DNA of 64,000 nucleotides from JAKACA01 sp052143575 (lineage in GTDB: Bacteria; Actinomycetota; Acidimicrobiia; Acidimicrobiales; Bog-793), in contig JBKQSP010000043.1 of NCBI GenBank assembly GCA_052143575.1, positions 108,821 to 172,820 on the forward strand, written 5' to 3'. A program made the translations under genes and the position numbers. The stretch's first letter is position 1. Every line of letters starts with the position of its first letter. The notes under the pieces were generated by a model. That model was not told the DNA's origin, did no database searches, and saw nothing but the letters and a program-made list of their open reading frames with translations. Below are positions 7,924 through 17,313 of this stretch, piece after piece.

Positions 7924-9165
7924 TTAGGTGGGAACCCTGATCACCTGCACGGCAGACCACGCACCGGAGCGGCCGAGGACGGAGACGGTGAGCGTCGCTC
8001 CCTCGACGGCGAGGCTCTCGGTCTTTCCGGCGACCTCGAGCACGAGCGTCGCCGTGCCGGCCGGTAGCGCCGGCAGCTCGTTCCAGCTCGATCCGGCCGC
8101 CCCGAGCACGTCAGCGGTCACGGAACCGCCGCTGTGGGACATCACGACGAAGCTCGATCCGTCCGGGGCAACGCCGGTTGCCATCAGCCGCTCCGAGGGT
8201 GCGACGTCGTAGGCAGGCGACGACGACCAGCTCCCCGAGGCGCTGCGGGACAGTCGCAAGACGGTGGCGGTTCCGTCCCTGGCGACCGACTCGATCAGCG
8301 CCACGAGCTGACCGGCGTCGCTCGAGAGTTGCAGGACCTCGCTGATGAGCGATTGGGCGGAGGCGGCACCGCCGGTAGCTGACGAGCCCCTCCTCGTCGT
8401 GATGCCCCCCGCCACGGCAGCGGCCGGCAGCAGTGGGCCCACCAGCTCCCAGCCCGTACCGACCTGCTCGAAGATGCCAACTCGAGCAGACCCGTAGCAC
8501 CGGCCACCCACCATCGGCTGGCCGGCGGGTCCATAGGCGACGGCCGTGAGCGCCGTCAGATCGCACGAGCCGCCGCCGGCGGCGGCAACGGCGAGGCGGG
8601 AGGTGAGCACACTCGTCGTCACGGCGTTGTCGCCGCTCTCGACGATGGTTGATCCGCTCTGCCCGAGGAGCGCCAGGATCCCTCCGCCGCCTGTCGCCGC
8701 CAGGGCGTCGGGCACGGGGGCGAGCTCAGTCGGGAGGATTCCGGGCGACCACTCGAGACCGCCATCGTGGGTCGTGGCAACCGGGGAGAAGGCCAGCAGG
8801 CCACTCGCCTCGATGCCGACGACGGCCCCCGTCGGCAGGAAGGAGCCGACGAGCCCTCCCTCGTCAGCCACCCCCGGCGGCGTCACGCGCGACCAGGACG
8901 CCTGCGGCCCCCCGAGTGCGAAGAGCTGCCAGGAGGGAGCCGCCGAGTCGCCGAAGGGCACGATCGCCCACGCCGAGGCGCCGGAGGCGGAAGCGGCCAG
9001 GGCACTCGGCCCGGCTGCCTCGGCCGAGGTGGCCAACGGAATCTCGAGTGCAACCGATTGGGGGGCGGTTGGACGCTCCGCTCCCACCGCTGAGCTGCAC
9101 CCACCCAAAACGATGCCGGTGATCAGGACCGACAGGACCGAGCTGGCGGTGGCCCGCTGCCTCAC
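7924..9165 (-). CDS. Predicted lipoprotein, probable beta-propeller, function unknown
   Basis: A 413-residue exported lipoprotein. From GTG 9165 the N-terminus is a short lipoprotein signal ending in LGGC, with the lipid-modified cysteine at about residue 23. The rest is rich in Ser, Gly, Ala and Val, with recurring short strand-like segments such as SWQLFALGG and DGSSFVVMSHSGG, suggesting a beta-propeller; no catalytic motif is visible. GTG 9165 overlaps the stop of the upstream DoxX/SCO fusion by four bases (GTGA), so the two are translationally coupled. The longer frame to 9243 lies wholly inside the neighbour and was rejected. The coupling suggests a partner role at the outer face of the membrane. 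Confidence 0.7.
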   Translation of the reverse strand: MRQRATASSVLSVLITGIVLGGCSSAVGAERPTAPQSVALEIPLATSAEAAGPSALAASASGASAWAIVPFGDSAAPSWQLFALGGPQASWSRVTPPGVADEGGLVGSFLPTGAVVGIEASGLLAFSPVATTHDGGLEWSPGILPTELAPVPDALAATGGGGILALLGQSGSTIVESGDNAVTTSVLTSRLAVAAAGGGSCDLTALTAVAYGPAGQPMVGGRCYGSARVGIFEQVGTGWELVGPLLPAAAVAGGITTRRGSSATGGAASAQSLISEVLQLSSDAGQLVALIESVARDGTATVLRLSRSASGSWSSSPAYDVAPSERLMATGVAPDGSSFVVMSHSGGSVTADVLGAAGSSWNELPALPAGTATLVLEVAGKTESLAVEGATLTVSVLGRSGAWSAVQVIRVPT

Positions 9166-11126
9166 TGCGTCGTCAGCACCTGCTGAACGGTGGCTGCCAG
9201 CACGGCGGCAAAGGAGGCCTGGCTCGCCTCGTCTGACGGCCACGGATCGGCGTTGAGCTGGTATTGCTCCCAGCCGGTGGCATCGATGACAAAGACACGG
9301 TAGGCGCCCGGGATCATCGGGCCCCAGGCGCTCAGGCGACTGTCGACGCCATAGGCCTTCCAGGCGGCCATGAGGTGACGGACCGGCCCGGTGAGGTACA
9401 GCCAGTTCGACATGTCTGCCAAACCCTCGGCCCGATCGAAGGCTTGCAGTGCGGCCGCCGAGCGGTACTGCGAGTTCGCCACGACGGCGACGAACTCGAC
9501 GCGGCCGCTCTGGCTGCCGAGGAGCGTCGAGGACTGCCGCAGCTCCTGTGCGATCACCGGACTGCCCAGCGTGCTCACCGGGTCGAGGAAGGTGAGCACG
9601 ACGACCTTGCCGCGCAGGCTCGACAGGCTGAACAGGCTGCCGTTCTGCTCTCGAAGCAAGAACCCGGGCGCCTTCAGGTGCACGCGGCTCGGGAAGCCGT
9701 TCAGCGCCAGGTCGACGATCGGGTCAGCTCGCTTGTTGAGCGAGGCGGCCGCCATCGGGGCGGCGCCGAGCAGGACGACGGCGACGGCGCCGGCGGCGGC
9801 GAGGGCACGAAACGTGTAGACGGGGCGCGCCCGCACGCGTTCCCGCCAGGTCGCCGGCAGCTCGGGCGGTGGCGGCTCCGAGACCCAGCCGAGATCCGGT
9901 TCGAGGTTGATGGGCAGCTCCAGCTCCGGAGACAGCACTTCGGCCTCGACGGTGGCCCGCGTGACCGCCAGATAGCCACCGACGATGACGATCAGCATGG
10001 GGATCATGCTGTTCGGATCGGTGCCCGTCCCACCGAAGAAGCCAAAGTCCTCCACCAGCACCCAGTCGGCCAGCCCCACCACGACCGAGACGAGGACGGC
10101 CGAGCCCACGATCGCCGTCCGCTTCGCCATGAAGGCCAGACCGAGGGCGGCGAGGACGACGACCACGAAAAGGTTGACCGCAAAGCCGTGAGCCTCCACG
10201 AAGGAGGCGAAGGCGCTCATCCACGAGGACACGTAGTGGGGCTGCGGCGTCCCCGCCATCGTTCGCACCATGGCCGCCAAGGTTCCGGGCCGGCTCTGGC
10301 TCGTCACCCGACCCTGCCAAAAGCCTCGCCCCGGCCAAGCCTGCAGGACCGCCATTGCGAGGAAGAGGAGGCCCATCGCTCGCAAGAGGAACCGGCCGAC
10401 CTGGCCGCTCGACCAGCGCCGTTCGTCGAGAACGAGCAGGGCGCCGACCAAGCAGTACAGCAAGACAGCGCCCGGAGCCCCGAACAGCCAGCTGGCACCG
10501 CTCGCAAAGAGGCCACCGAAGGCCTCGCCGAACACCCAGACGACCAAGCCCCAGGCCAGGCTCGCCACACCGGCCGCCCGAGACCAGCGGCCGCGGGGCG
10601 CCACGAGGAGCCACAGTCCGATCCCGAGCTGGATCCACACCGTCGCCGTGCTGGCGACGATCGGGTGGTCGCTCCAGATGGTGGACCCGAAATGCACGAT
10701 GTGCTGCACCCAGGCGGGAGACGCCGCCGCCGTCGGGTCGATCACCTTCGTCGTCATCCCGAGCGGCATCGACGTCTGCCCCTGCAGGATGCCGTCGAAG
10801 ACCCAGAGCAGGCCGAAGCCGATGCGAAGGAAGCGACGGCCGCTCGGCTCAGGCTCGCCCCAGGGTTCGTGACCGGGGGCGAGGGTGACGGTGAACGCCG
10901 GTAGGCCGGCCCGGCCGTTGGCGCCCGGGATCGCTGCCCCGGTCGTCTCCGCAGCCGCCGCCCCCGCCGCCTGCGCGAGGGCGTTTCGCAGCTGCACGGA
11001 ACGAAGGACGCTCCAGGCGAGCGCCAGGAGAACAAGGATGACGACCACGACGAGGGCCTGGCGCAGGAGCGCGGACTGGAACGCCGACACGATGGTCGAG
11101 TTGCCCGGTGCTACCCCGCTGCTCAT
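9162..11126 (-). CDS. Polytopic membrane protein with C-terminal SCO/thioredoxin-like domain lacking cysteines
   Basis: A 654-residue fusion. A first membrane helix (residues about 18-45) is followed by a loop and a multi-helix membrane domain (about 95-370) of DoxX-like character, then a further helix near 440 and an extracytoplasmic SCO1/SenC-like thioredoxin fold (about 470-650). The latter is recognised by APGFLLREQNGSLFSLSSLRG and VVVLTFLDPVS. SCO proteins carry a CxxxC copper/redox motif after TFLDPV; here the DNA reads AGC..AGT, giving SxxxS, so neither cysteine is present. The domain probably cannot bind copper or do thiol chemistry. The track frame begins with TTG 11135; ATG 11126 is preferred. 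The stop overlaps the lipoprotein gene downstream. Confidence 0.7.
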   Translation of the reverse strand: MSSGVAPGNSTIVSAFQSALLRQALVVVVILVLLALAWSVLRSVQLRNALAQAAGAAAAETTGAAIPGANGRAGLPAFTVTLAPGHEPWGEPEPSGRRFLRIGFGLLWVFDGILQGQTSMPLGMTTKVIDPTAAASPAWVQHIVHFGSTIWSDHPIVASTATVWIQLGIGLWLLVAPRGRWSRAAGVASLAWGLVVWVFGEAFGGLFASGASWLFGAPGAVLLYCLVGALLVLDERRWSSGQVGRFLLRAMGLLFLAMAVLQAWPGRGFWQGRVTSQSRPGTLAAMVRTMAGTPQPHYVSSWMSAFASFVEAHGFAVNLFVVVVLAALGLAFMAKRTAIVGSAVLVSVVVGLADWVLVEDFGFFGGTGTDPNSMIPMLIVIVGGYLAVTRATVEAEVLSPELELPINLEPDLGWVSEPPPPELPATWRERVRARPVYTFRALAAAGAVAVVLLGAAPMAAASLNKRADPIVDLALNGFPSRVHLKAPGFLLREQNGSLFSLSSLRGKVVVLTFLDPVSTLGSPVIAQELRQSSTLLGSQSGRVEFVAVVANSQYRSAAALQAFDRAEGLADMSNWLYLTGPVRHLMAAWKAYGVDSRLSAWGPMIPGAYRVFVIDATGWEQYQLNADPWPSDEASQASFAAVLAATVQQVLTTQ

Positions 11127-11358
11127 GCCCGGCAATGCGAATCGACTCCTCGAATCTGTCCAGCTGCAACAAGCACTGGCTGGACTCCAGCGAGACCGCC
11201 GAGCAGCGCGCCGGTCTCCGTCGGTACCGCCGCGCTTGAATCCGCCACTACTGCCTACAACGGTACCGGAACTTGGCCACCGTGTTCTGCCAGAGGCGGC
11301 ACCCGGGCGTCGGCGTCACGTGGGCCGGAGGCCGATGTGCCTCCCACGTCTCGCGAAA

Positions 11359-12222
11359 ATGCGCAAGGCTGTGGCCGTGACGGCGGAGCAGGCACCGATG
11401 CTCGAGACGCAGGACCTCCCGGCTCCCGGTCCCTTGCCGCGCACGGTGCCCGGGGTCACCCCGGGCACGCTTGCCCGCAAGCGCTACCGGCCCCGGATCG
11501 ACTACGAGCTCATCTCCTGCGGTCTGCACGGTCACGTCCTCGTCGGCCTCGATGTCGCCCAGGTCAGAGCGTCCGACGCCGACGTGCTGCGTGAATCGGG
11601 CGGTCTCCGATGGCACCGCTGCCTGCGCTGTGACGCCTGGATCGTGCAGGACATCCCAACGCAGCCCTCCACCCAATACCTGCCCGACGTCGTCGACCTC
11701 GACATCCCGACACGAGGGCGGCGGCTGCGCGACCGATACGTGCTGCGCCTCATCGTGCTCGACCGCATCCTGCACGCTCTCGTCTTTGCCGCTCTCGCCG
11801 TCGCCATCTTCGCCTTCGCCGAGAACGCCGACCACCTGCACAGCGAGTGGAGCAAAATCCTCACCGCCCTGCAGCCGTACTCGGGTTCCTGGATCGTGAA
11901 GGACGTCAACAAGTTGTTCGCCCTGCACCACACGACCCTCTATCTCCTCGGAGCGGCCGCCTCGCTCTACGTGGCCGTGCTCCTCATCGAGTGCGTCGGC
12001 CTTTGGAACGCCCGACGCTGGGCGGAGTACCTGACGTTCGCCGAATTGGCGGCGTTCGTGCCCTTCGAGCTCTACGAGCTGGCCGGTTCGGTCACGCCCT
12101 TCAAAATCGTGACCCTCGTGCTCAACACCCTCATCCTGCTGTACCTCCTCCTCGTGCACCGCTTGTTCGGCGTGCGAGGAGGTGTCAGCGCCGCCAAAGC
12201 CGCCTACGGGGAAGAGGGCTGA
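11359..12222 (+). CDS. DUF2127 membrane protein
   Basis: A 287-residue membrane protein matching DUF2127. Four hydrophobic segments are visible: VLDRILHALVFAALAVAIF, TTLYLLGAAASLYVAVLLIE, a middle AEYLTFAELAAFVPFELYEL, and VLNTLILLYLLLVHRLF. A charged loop follows the first (about residues 155-185). The first 110 residues are soluble and include CGLHGHVLVGLD and a Cys-containing WHRCLRCDAW (CxxC), perhaps a small metal-binding leader. The start is uncertain: ATG 11359, ATG 11335 (GGAGG only three bases away) and GTG 11374 are all possible. Function unknown. It is divergent from the SCO-like fusion across about 230 bases in which I see no other feature, and nearly abuts kynureninase at its end. 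Confidence 0.65.
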   Translation: MRKAVAVTAEQAPMLETQDLPAPGPLPRTVPGVTPGTLARKRYRPRIDYELISCGLHGHVLVGLDVAQVRASDADVLRESGGLRWHRCLRCDAWIVQDIPTQPSTQYLPDVVDLDIPTRGRRLRDRYVLRLIVLDRILHALVFAALAVAIFAFAENADHLHSEWSKILTALQPYSGSWIVKDVNKLFALHHTTLYLLGAAASLYVAVLLIECVGLWNARRWAEYLTFAELAAFVPFELYELAGSVTPFKIVTLVLNTLILLYLLLVHRLFGVRGGVSAAKAAYGEEG

Positions 12223-12231
12223 GACTTCCCG

Positions 12232-13464
12232 TCACGGGACGGGGCGAAGCACCGAGTAGGCCTCGTCCTCGTAGCAGCGGGACGACACGACGTCGGCGAG
12301 CACCTCGACGGCCTCGAACACGTCGGTGAAGCGCAGGTACAAGGGTGTGAATCCGAACCGGCACAGGTCGGGAGCGCGGAAGTCACCCACGACGCCTCGG
12401 GCGATGAGCGCCTGCATGATGGCGTAAGCCTGTGGGTGCCGGAGCGAGATCTGCGATCCCCGTCGCTCCGGGTCGCGAGGTGATGCGAGCTCGAGCTCCT
12501 CGCCGAGGCGCTCGCCGACCGCCTCGACGAACAGCTCGCTCAAGGCGACCGATTTCGTGCGCACTGCCTGCATCGTGACGCCCTCCCAGGCATCGAGTGC
12601 AGCCTCCAGCGCCGCGATGCCGAGGATGGACGGCGAGGAGGTGATGAAGCGCCGGATGCCGCCCGCAGGGCGGAACGAGGCTACGAAGTCGAAGGGTGCG
12701 TCGTGTCCGAGCCATCCCGGCAACGGGTTCTCGAGGATCTCCTGCAACTCCCGGCGAACATAGACGAAGGCGGGAGCACCCGGCCCGGCGTTCAGGTACT
12801 TGTAGCAGCAGCCGACTGCCAGGTCCACGCCGTCGCGATCGCACTCCACGACGACGGCGCCCGCAGAGTGGCACAGATCCCACACCGTGAGGGCACCGGC
12901 CTCATGGGCTGCCGCCGTCAGGGACGCCATGTCGAACATGGCTCCCGTTCGGAAGTCCACCTGCGTGAGCATGAGCACGGCCACGCTCTCGTCGAGGGCC
13001 TCGCGAACGGTGTCGGCGTCGCTCGAGCGGACCTCGACGTCACCGAGGAGCCGGGCGAGGCCGGCGGCGGCGTACAGGTCGCTCGGGAAGTTCGTCGCCG
13101 TCGTGAGGATCACCTTGCGTCCCGGCCGGGCACCGAGGGCGGCGCCGAGGAGCTTGACGAGGGCGATCGTGGTCGTGTCGATGACGACGACCTCGCCGGC
13201 GCCGGCCCCGATGAGGCGGGCGATCCTGTCGCCGGCCCGGTCGGGAGCCGATATCCAGCTGTCCCAGCTGCCGACGAGGCCCGAGCCCCACTCGTGCTGC
13301 AGCACGTGCGCCATGCGGTCGGGCACCGCCTTCGGGAGCGCCCCGAGCGAGTTGCCGTCGAGGTAGACGAGTCCCTCGCGCAGCTGGAACCGGCCGCGTA
13401 CGTGCCGCAGCGGATCCTGGCGGTCGAGGGCGGCGCATCGCTCACGCGTCCAGGAGTAGCTCAT
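12232..13464 (-). CDS. kynU: Kynureninase
   Basis: A 410-residue PLP enzyme that cleaves L-kynurenine to anthranilate and alanine in tryptophan breakdown. Family features: LVYLDGNSLGALP near the N-terminus, the PLP-phosphate region with DTTTIALVKLLGAAL, the aspartate in VWDLCHSAGA, the Schiff-base lysine in CCYKYLNAGPGAP, and FDFVASFRPAGGIRRF. ATG 13464 has GGGAGG about 10 bases upstream; the frame remains open to 13653 but that part overlaps the control region of the divergent gene. No other kynurenine pathway gene is in the window. Its end lies nine bases from the convergent DUF2127 gene. Confidence 0.95.
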   Translation of the reverse strand: MSYSWTRERCAALDRQDPLRHVRGRFQLREGLVYLDGNSLGALPKAVPDRMAHVLQHEWGSGLVGSWDSWISAPDRAGDRIARLIGAGAGEVVVIDTTTIALVKLLGAALGARPGRKVILTTATNFPSDLYAAAGLARLLGDVEVRSSDADTVREALDESVAVLMLTQVDFRTGAMFDMASLTAAAHEAGALTVWDLCHSAGAVVVECDRDGVDLAVGCCYKYLNAGPGAPAFVYVRRELQEILENPLPGWLGHDAPFDFVASFRPAGGIRRFITSSPSILGIAALEAALDAWEGVTMQAVRTKSVALSELFVEAVGERLGEELELASPRDPERRGSQISLRHPQAYAIMQALIARGVVGDFRAPDLCRFGFTPLYLRFTDVFEAVEVLADVVSSRCYEDEAYSVLRPVP

Positions 13465-13625
13465 TCGACCGGGACCTCCCCCAAGGCTTCCATCGCGGCG
13501 GAGGCTACTGCGGGCTCGGCACGCCGCCGCCAGCCGTGGCACCATGAGCCGCGGCAGGATTGAACGGCCGGACAAACCCCACCGGGCGCCTTCGGGCGGG
13601 AAACGAAAGGGCAGGAGCCACAGCC

Positions 13626-16088
13626 ATGCCAGACGCCGTCCCCGAGCGGGCACAGGTCGTGATCATCGGCGGCGGGGTCATCGGGCTTTCGACCGCCTAC
13701 CACCTTGCCAAGCACGGCTGGAACGACGTCGTCGTCCTCGAGCGGCACCAGCTGACCTCCGGGACGACGTGGCACGCCGCCGGCCTCATCACGTCCGCCG
13801 GCATGAGCGACGAGGCCTCTCTCACGATGAGCATCTACTCACGCGAGCTGTACGCACGCCTCGAAGACGAGACGGGCCTTTCCACCGGCTTTCGCCGTTG
13901 CGGGCACCTGCACGTCGCCACGACGCCGACACGGGTGAAGGCGATGCAGCGGGAGGCCGCCTATGCCAAGCGCTTCGGTCAGGAGTCGCACGAGATCGGG
14001 CCCGTCGAGATCGCCGAGCTCTGGCCCATAGCCGAGACGTCCGACTTGCTAAGGGGTTTTTACGTGCCCATCGAAGGCCGGGCGAACCCGCACGACGTGG
14101 CGATGTCACTCGCCAAAGGAGCGCGCCAGGGTGGCGTGAAGATCATCGAAGGAGTGCCGGTCACCGGGGTGACGACAGCCGGCGACCGCGTGACGGGCGT
14201 CGTCACGGACCTGGGCACGATCGAGACCGAGGTCGTCGTGCTGTCTGCAGGGATCTGGAGTCGTCAGTTCGGCGACATGATCGGTGTGCGCATCCCCCTG
14301 CAGGCAGCCGAGCACTACTACCTCATCACCGAACCTTTCGAGGGCGTGCACCCCGACCTGCCCGTCCTCGAGGACCCGGCGACGTACGGCTACTTCCGCG
14401 AGGAGACGGGCGGCCTCCTCGTCGGCCTCTTCGAACCTCAAGCGGCTGCCTGGAAGCCGGACGGCATCCCGGACGACTTTGCCTTCGGCGAGATCGAGCC
14501 GGACTGGGATCGCATCAGCCCCTTCGTCGACCTCGCCATGTCGCGGGTGCCGGCGGTGCGGAGCGTCGGCGTGCGCAAGTTCTTCTGCGGGCCGGAATCG
14601 TTCACCTCTGACGTCCACCCTCTGCTCGGCGAGTCGCCCGAGCTGCGCGGCCTGTTCGCAGCTACGGGGCTCAACTCGCTCGGCATCCTCCTCGGCGGGG
14701 GCGTCGGCAACGTCATGGCCGAGTGGATCGTGAGCGGGCGGCCGCCGATCGACCTGACCGGTTTCACGCTCGACCGCACGAGCCCGCACGAGTCGACGGC
14801 GAAGTTCCGCAGGGACCGGACGCCGGAGCAGCTCGGGGTGCTCTTCGGCGATGCCATGGCGCCGGGATGGACACCCAGATCGGCCCGCGGCGTCCGGCGT
14901 TCACCCGTGCACGAGCGGCTCGTCGCTCACGGGGGGCGTTTCGACACCACGACTGGTTGGGAGTGGGCCGACTTCTTCGCCGGCCTCGGTGCCGAGCCGC
15001 CGCCCGTCGGCCAGTCGTTCCAGCGCCAGAGGCACTGGTCGCTCGTCGAGGCCGAGCACCGGGCCGTGCGCGAAGACGTCGGTCTTCTCGACATGTCCTT
15101 CATGTGCAAATTCCTCCTGCAAGGTCGAGACGCCGGCGCCGTGCTCGACCGCATCGTCGTGTCCGAGGCGGCTCGTGTCCCGGTTGGCAAGGTCGTCTAC
15201 ACCGCCATCTGCCATGACGGCGGCGGCATGTGGGTGGATTGCACCTTCACGCGGCTGGCGCACGACCGCTACATGGTGATCGGCACCGATCTCGTCACCC
15301 GCCGGCTCGAAGCGCTCCTGCGCCGGGCGCTCACACGCGACGACGCCGCCACGGTGACCGACGTGACGGCCGGCTTTGCACTCTTCAGCCTGCAAGGCCC
15401 GAGGTCGCGGGAGTTGTTGTCGCGCCTGACGTCCACCGACCTGTCGAACGAGAACCTGCCGTACCTGAGCGGGCGGCTCATCGATGTCGCCTACGCCCCC
15501 TCGGTCTGGGTGCAACGGGTCACCTACGTCGGCGAGCTCGGCTACGAGCTGCACGTGCGGGCAGACCTGGCCGTATCGGTGTACGACGCCCTCTTCGAGG
15601 CAGGTGTCGACCTCGGTCTTCGCGACGTCGGCATGTCGGCCCTCAACGGGCTACGCATCGAGAAGGGATACCGCGACTACGGGCACGACATCGGCAATGA
15701 CGACACGCCCCTCGAAGCCGGCATCGGCTTCGTCGTCGATTTCGAGAAGACGGCCTTTCCCGGTCGTGAGGCGCTCGTCAAGCAACGGGACAGCGGGCCG
15801 CTCCGCGAGCGCCTCGTCAACGTGCTCGTGCTCGACCCCGAGCCGCTCCTCTTCCACGGCGAGGACGTGCTGCGCGACGGCGTGCTCGTCGGTGAGGTCG
15901 AGGCTGGCGCCTACGGCTACACGCTGGGCGGTTCCGTGGCGATCGCCACTGTGCGCTGCGAGGAGGGCGTCACGGGCGCCTGGCTGACGAGCGGGAGCTT
16001 CGAGATCGAAGTCAGTCGTCGCCGCTATCCGGCACGGGTGCAGCTCGGTCCGCTCTACGACCCGAAACGCACCCGCATCCTCGCCTGA
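13626..16088 (+). CDS. FAD-dependent dimethylglycine/sarcosine dehydrogenase-type enzyme with GcvT domain
   Basis: An 820-residue two-module enzyme. The N-terminal half is a DAO-type FAD oxidoreductase: GGGVIGLSTAYHLAKHGW at the dinucleotide site, then TSGTTWHAAG, whose His is the covalent-flavin position in this family. From about residue 430 it continues as a GcvT/aminomethyltransferase domain (ending with the barrel FEIEVSRRRYPARVQLGPLY) that would pass the one-carbon unit to tetrahydrofolate. Such proteins oxidatively demethylate dimethylglycine, sarcosine or related N-methyl amines. ATG 13626 has AGGAG upstream; the longer frame from 13560 is unlikely. It stands alone, divergent from kynU, so the exact substrate cannot be assigned. 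Confidence 0.88.
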   Translation: MPDAVPERAQVVIIGGGVIGLSTAYHLAKHGWNDVVVLERHQLTSGTTWHAAGLITSAGMSDEASLTMSIYSRELYARLEDETGLSTGFRRCGHLHVATTPTRVKAMQREAAYAKRFGQESHEIGPVEIAELWPIAETSDLLRGFYVPIEGRANPHDVAMSLAKGARQGGVKIIEGVPVTGVTTAGDRVTGVVTDLGTIETEVVVLSAGIWSRQFGDMIGVRIPLQAAEHYYLITEPFEGVHPDLPVLEDPATYGYFREETGGLLVGLFEPQAAAWKPDGIPDDFAFGEIEPDWDRISPFVDLAMSRVPAVRSVGVRKFFCGPESFTSDVHPLLGESPELRGLFAATGLNSLGILLGGGVGNVMAEWIVSGRPPIDLTGFTLDRTSPHESTAKFRRDRTPEQLGVLFGDAMAPGWTPRSARGVRRSPVHERLVAHGGRFDTTTGWEWADFFAGLGAEPPPVGQSFQRQRHWSLVEAEHRAVREDVGLLDMSFMCKFLLQGRDAGAVLDRIVVSEAARVPVGKVVYTAICHDGGGMWVDCTFTRLAHDRYMVIGTDLVTRRLEALLRRALTRDDAATVTDVTAGFALFSLQGPRSRELLSRLTSTDLSNENLPYLSGRLIDVAYAPSVWVQRVTYVGELGYELHVRADLAVSVYDALFEAGVDLGLRDVGMSALNGLRIEKGYRDYGHDIGNDDTPLEAGIGFVVDFEKTAFPGREALVKQRDSGPLRERLVNVLVLDPEPLLFHGEDVLRDGVLVGEVEAGAYGYTLGGSVAIATVRCEEGVTGAWLTSGSFEIEVSRRRYPARVQLGPLYDPKRTRILA

Positions 16089-16135
16089 GCCCCCAATCGC
16101 GCCCCTGGCGCGCCGCGACATGTCACGATGACGAC

Positions 16136-17167
16136 ATGCGCATCGGTGTTCTCACAGGTGGTGGTGACTGCCCGGGCTTGAACCCTGCCATCCGGGCCGT
16201 GGTCCGCAAGTGCGAGGTCGGTTTCGGCGACGAGGTCGTCGGCTTTCGCGACGGTTGGCGTGGTGTCATTGAGGACTCCACGATGCCGCTCGACGTCGAG
16301 CGATGCCGAGGCATCCTGCCTCGCGGCGGCACGATCCTCGGCACGTCACGCACGAATCCGTACAAGGTCGAGGGCGGGCCCGAGCTCGCCATCGCGACGC
16401 TGGAGCGGCACGGCATCGACGCCCTCGTCGCCATCGGCGGCGAAGACACCCTCGGCGTCGCCAACAAGCTCGGCGAGCGGGGCGTGCCCGTCGTGGGCGT
16501 CCCGAAGACGATCGACAACGACTTGTCGGAGACGGACGTCACGATCGGCTTCGACACGGCCGTGCAGATCGCCGCCGAAGCCATCGACCGCCTGCACACC
16601 ACGGCTGAGTCGCACCACCGGGTCATCGTGTGCGAGGTCATGGGGCGCCACGCCGGCTGGATCGCCACCTACGCCGGCATCGCCGGCGGCGCCACGGTCA
16701 TCCTCGTGCCGGAGGAGCCTTTCTCCATCGACTCGGTCTGCGACTACCTGCGGCACCGCCACTCGTCCGGTGCCTATGCCTCCATCGTCGTCACTGCCGA
16801 GGGCGCCAAGCCGGTCGAAGGCACCCTCGCCCTCGTCGCCCCCGAGCTCGACCAATTCGGTCACGAGCGCCTCGGCGGCATCGGCACGGTCGTCGCCGAG
16901 GAGGTCGAGCGGCGGACGGGCTACGAGTCGAGGGTCACGATCCTCGGCCACATCCAGCGAGGCGGCACGCCGAGTGCCGACGACCGCGTGGTTGCCACCC
17001 GCTTCGGCACCGCCGCGGTCGACGCCGTCCACGACGGCGCCTGGCGCCAGATGGTGGCGCTGCACGGCACACACATCGAGCGAGTACCCATCGCCGACGC
17101 CGTCGCGAAGCTGAAGACCTTGGACCCTGACCTCCTCCGCTCCGTGGCCGAGGTCTTCTTCGGCTGA
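16136..17167 (+). CDS. pfkA: 6-phosphofructokinase, signatures of the pyrophosphate-dependent type
   Basis: A 343-residue phosphofructokinase (group III, actinobacterial type) phosphorylating fructose 6-phosphate in glycolysis. The N-terminus GVLTGGGDCPGLN binds the phosphoryl donor; PKTIDND and MGRHAGWIA form the catalytic and sugar-phosphate sites; HIQRGGTPSADDR is the family signature. Two residues set donor choice: position 104 is Asp (GGEDT), where ATP enzymes have Gly, and position 124 is Lys (PKTIDND), where ATP enzymes usually have Gly. Asp104/Lys124 is the combination of the PPi-dependent enzyme of Amycolatopsis, so PPi is the likely donor and the reaction would be reversible. A membrane pyrophosphatase is encoded at 29780-32104. 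Confidence 0.93.
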   Translation: MRIGVLTGGGDCPGLNPAIRAVVRKCEVGFGDEVVGFRDGWRGVIEDSTMPLDVERCRGILPRGGTILGTSRTNPYKVEGGPELAIATLERHGIDALVAIGGEDTLGVANKLGERGVPVVGVPKTIDNDLSETDVTIGFDTAVQIAAEAIDRLHTTAESHHRVIVCEVMGRHAGWIATYAGIAGGATVILVPEEPFSIDSVCDYLRHRHSSGAYASIVVTAEGAKPVEGTLALVAPELDQFGHERLGGIGTVVAEEVERRTGYESRVTILGHIQRGGTPSADDRVVATRFGTAAVDAVHDGAWRQMVALHGTHIERVPIADAVAKLKTLDPDLLRSVAEVFFG

Positions 17168-17313
17168 GGCCGCCGGATCAGCCCTCCGGAGCCGTCAGCC
17201 CGACCGGGGGAGACGCCCGTGCCGCCGATACCGCAAGTAACCATCGGGCTCTGCAACGGACTGCCGGCGGTGGCGCCGTCACCAGTCGTTGAAGAGGTGA
17301 GGCGAGCTGGTAG

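Noticed and set aside
9264..10904. A 546-residue rightward ORF antisense to the SCO-like fusion gene
   Set aside because: Its sequence is rich in Arg, His, Asp and Gln with no fold-like pattern. High G+C DNA keeps antisense frames open; the leftward gene has clear domains.
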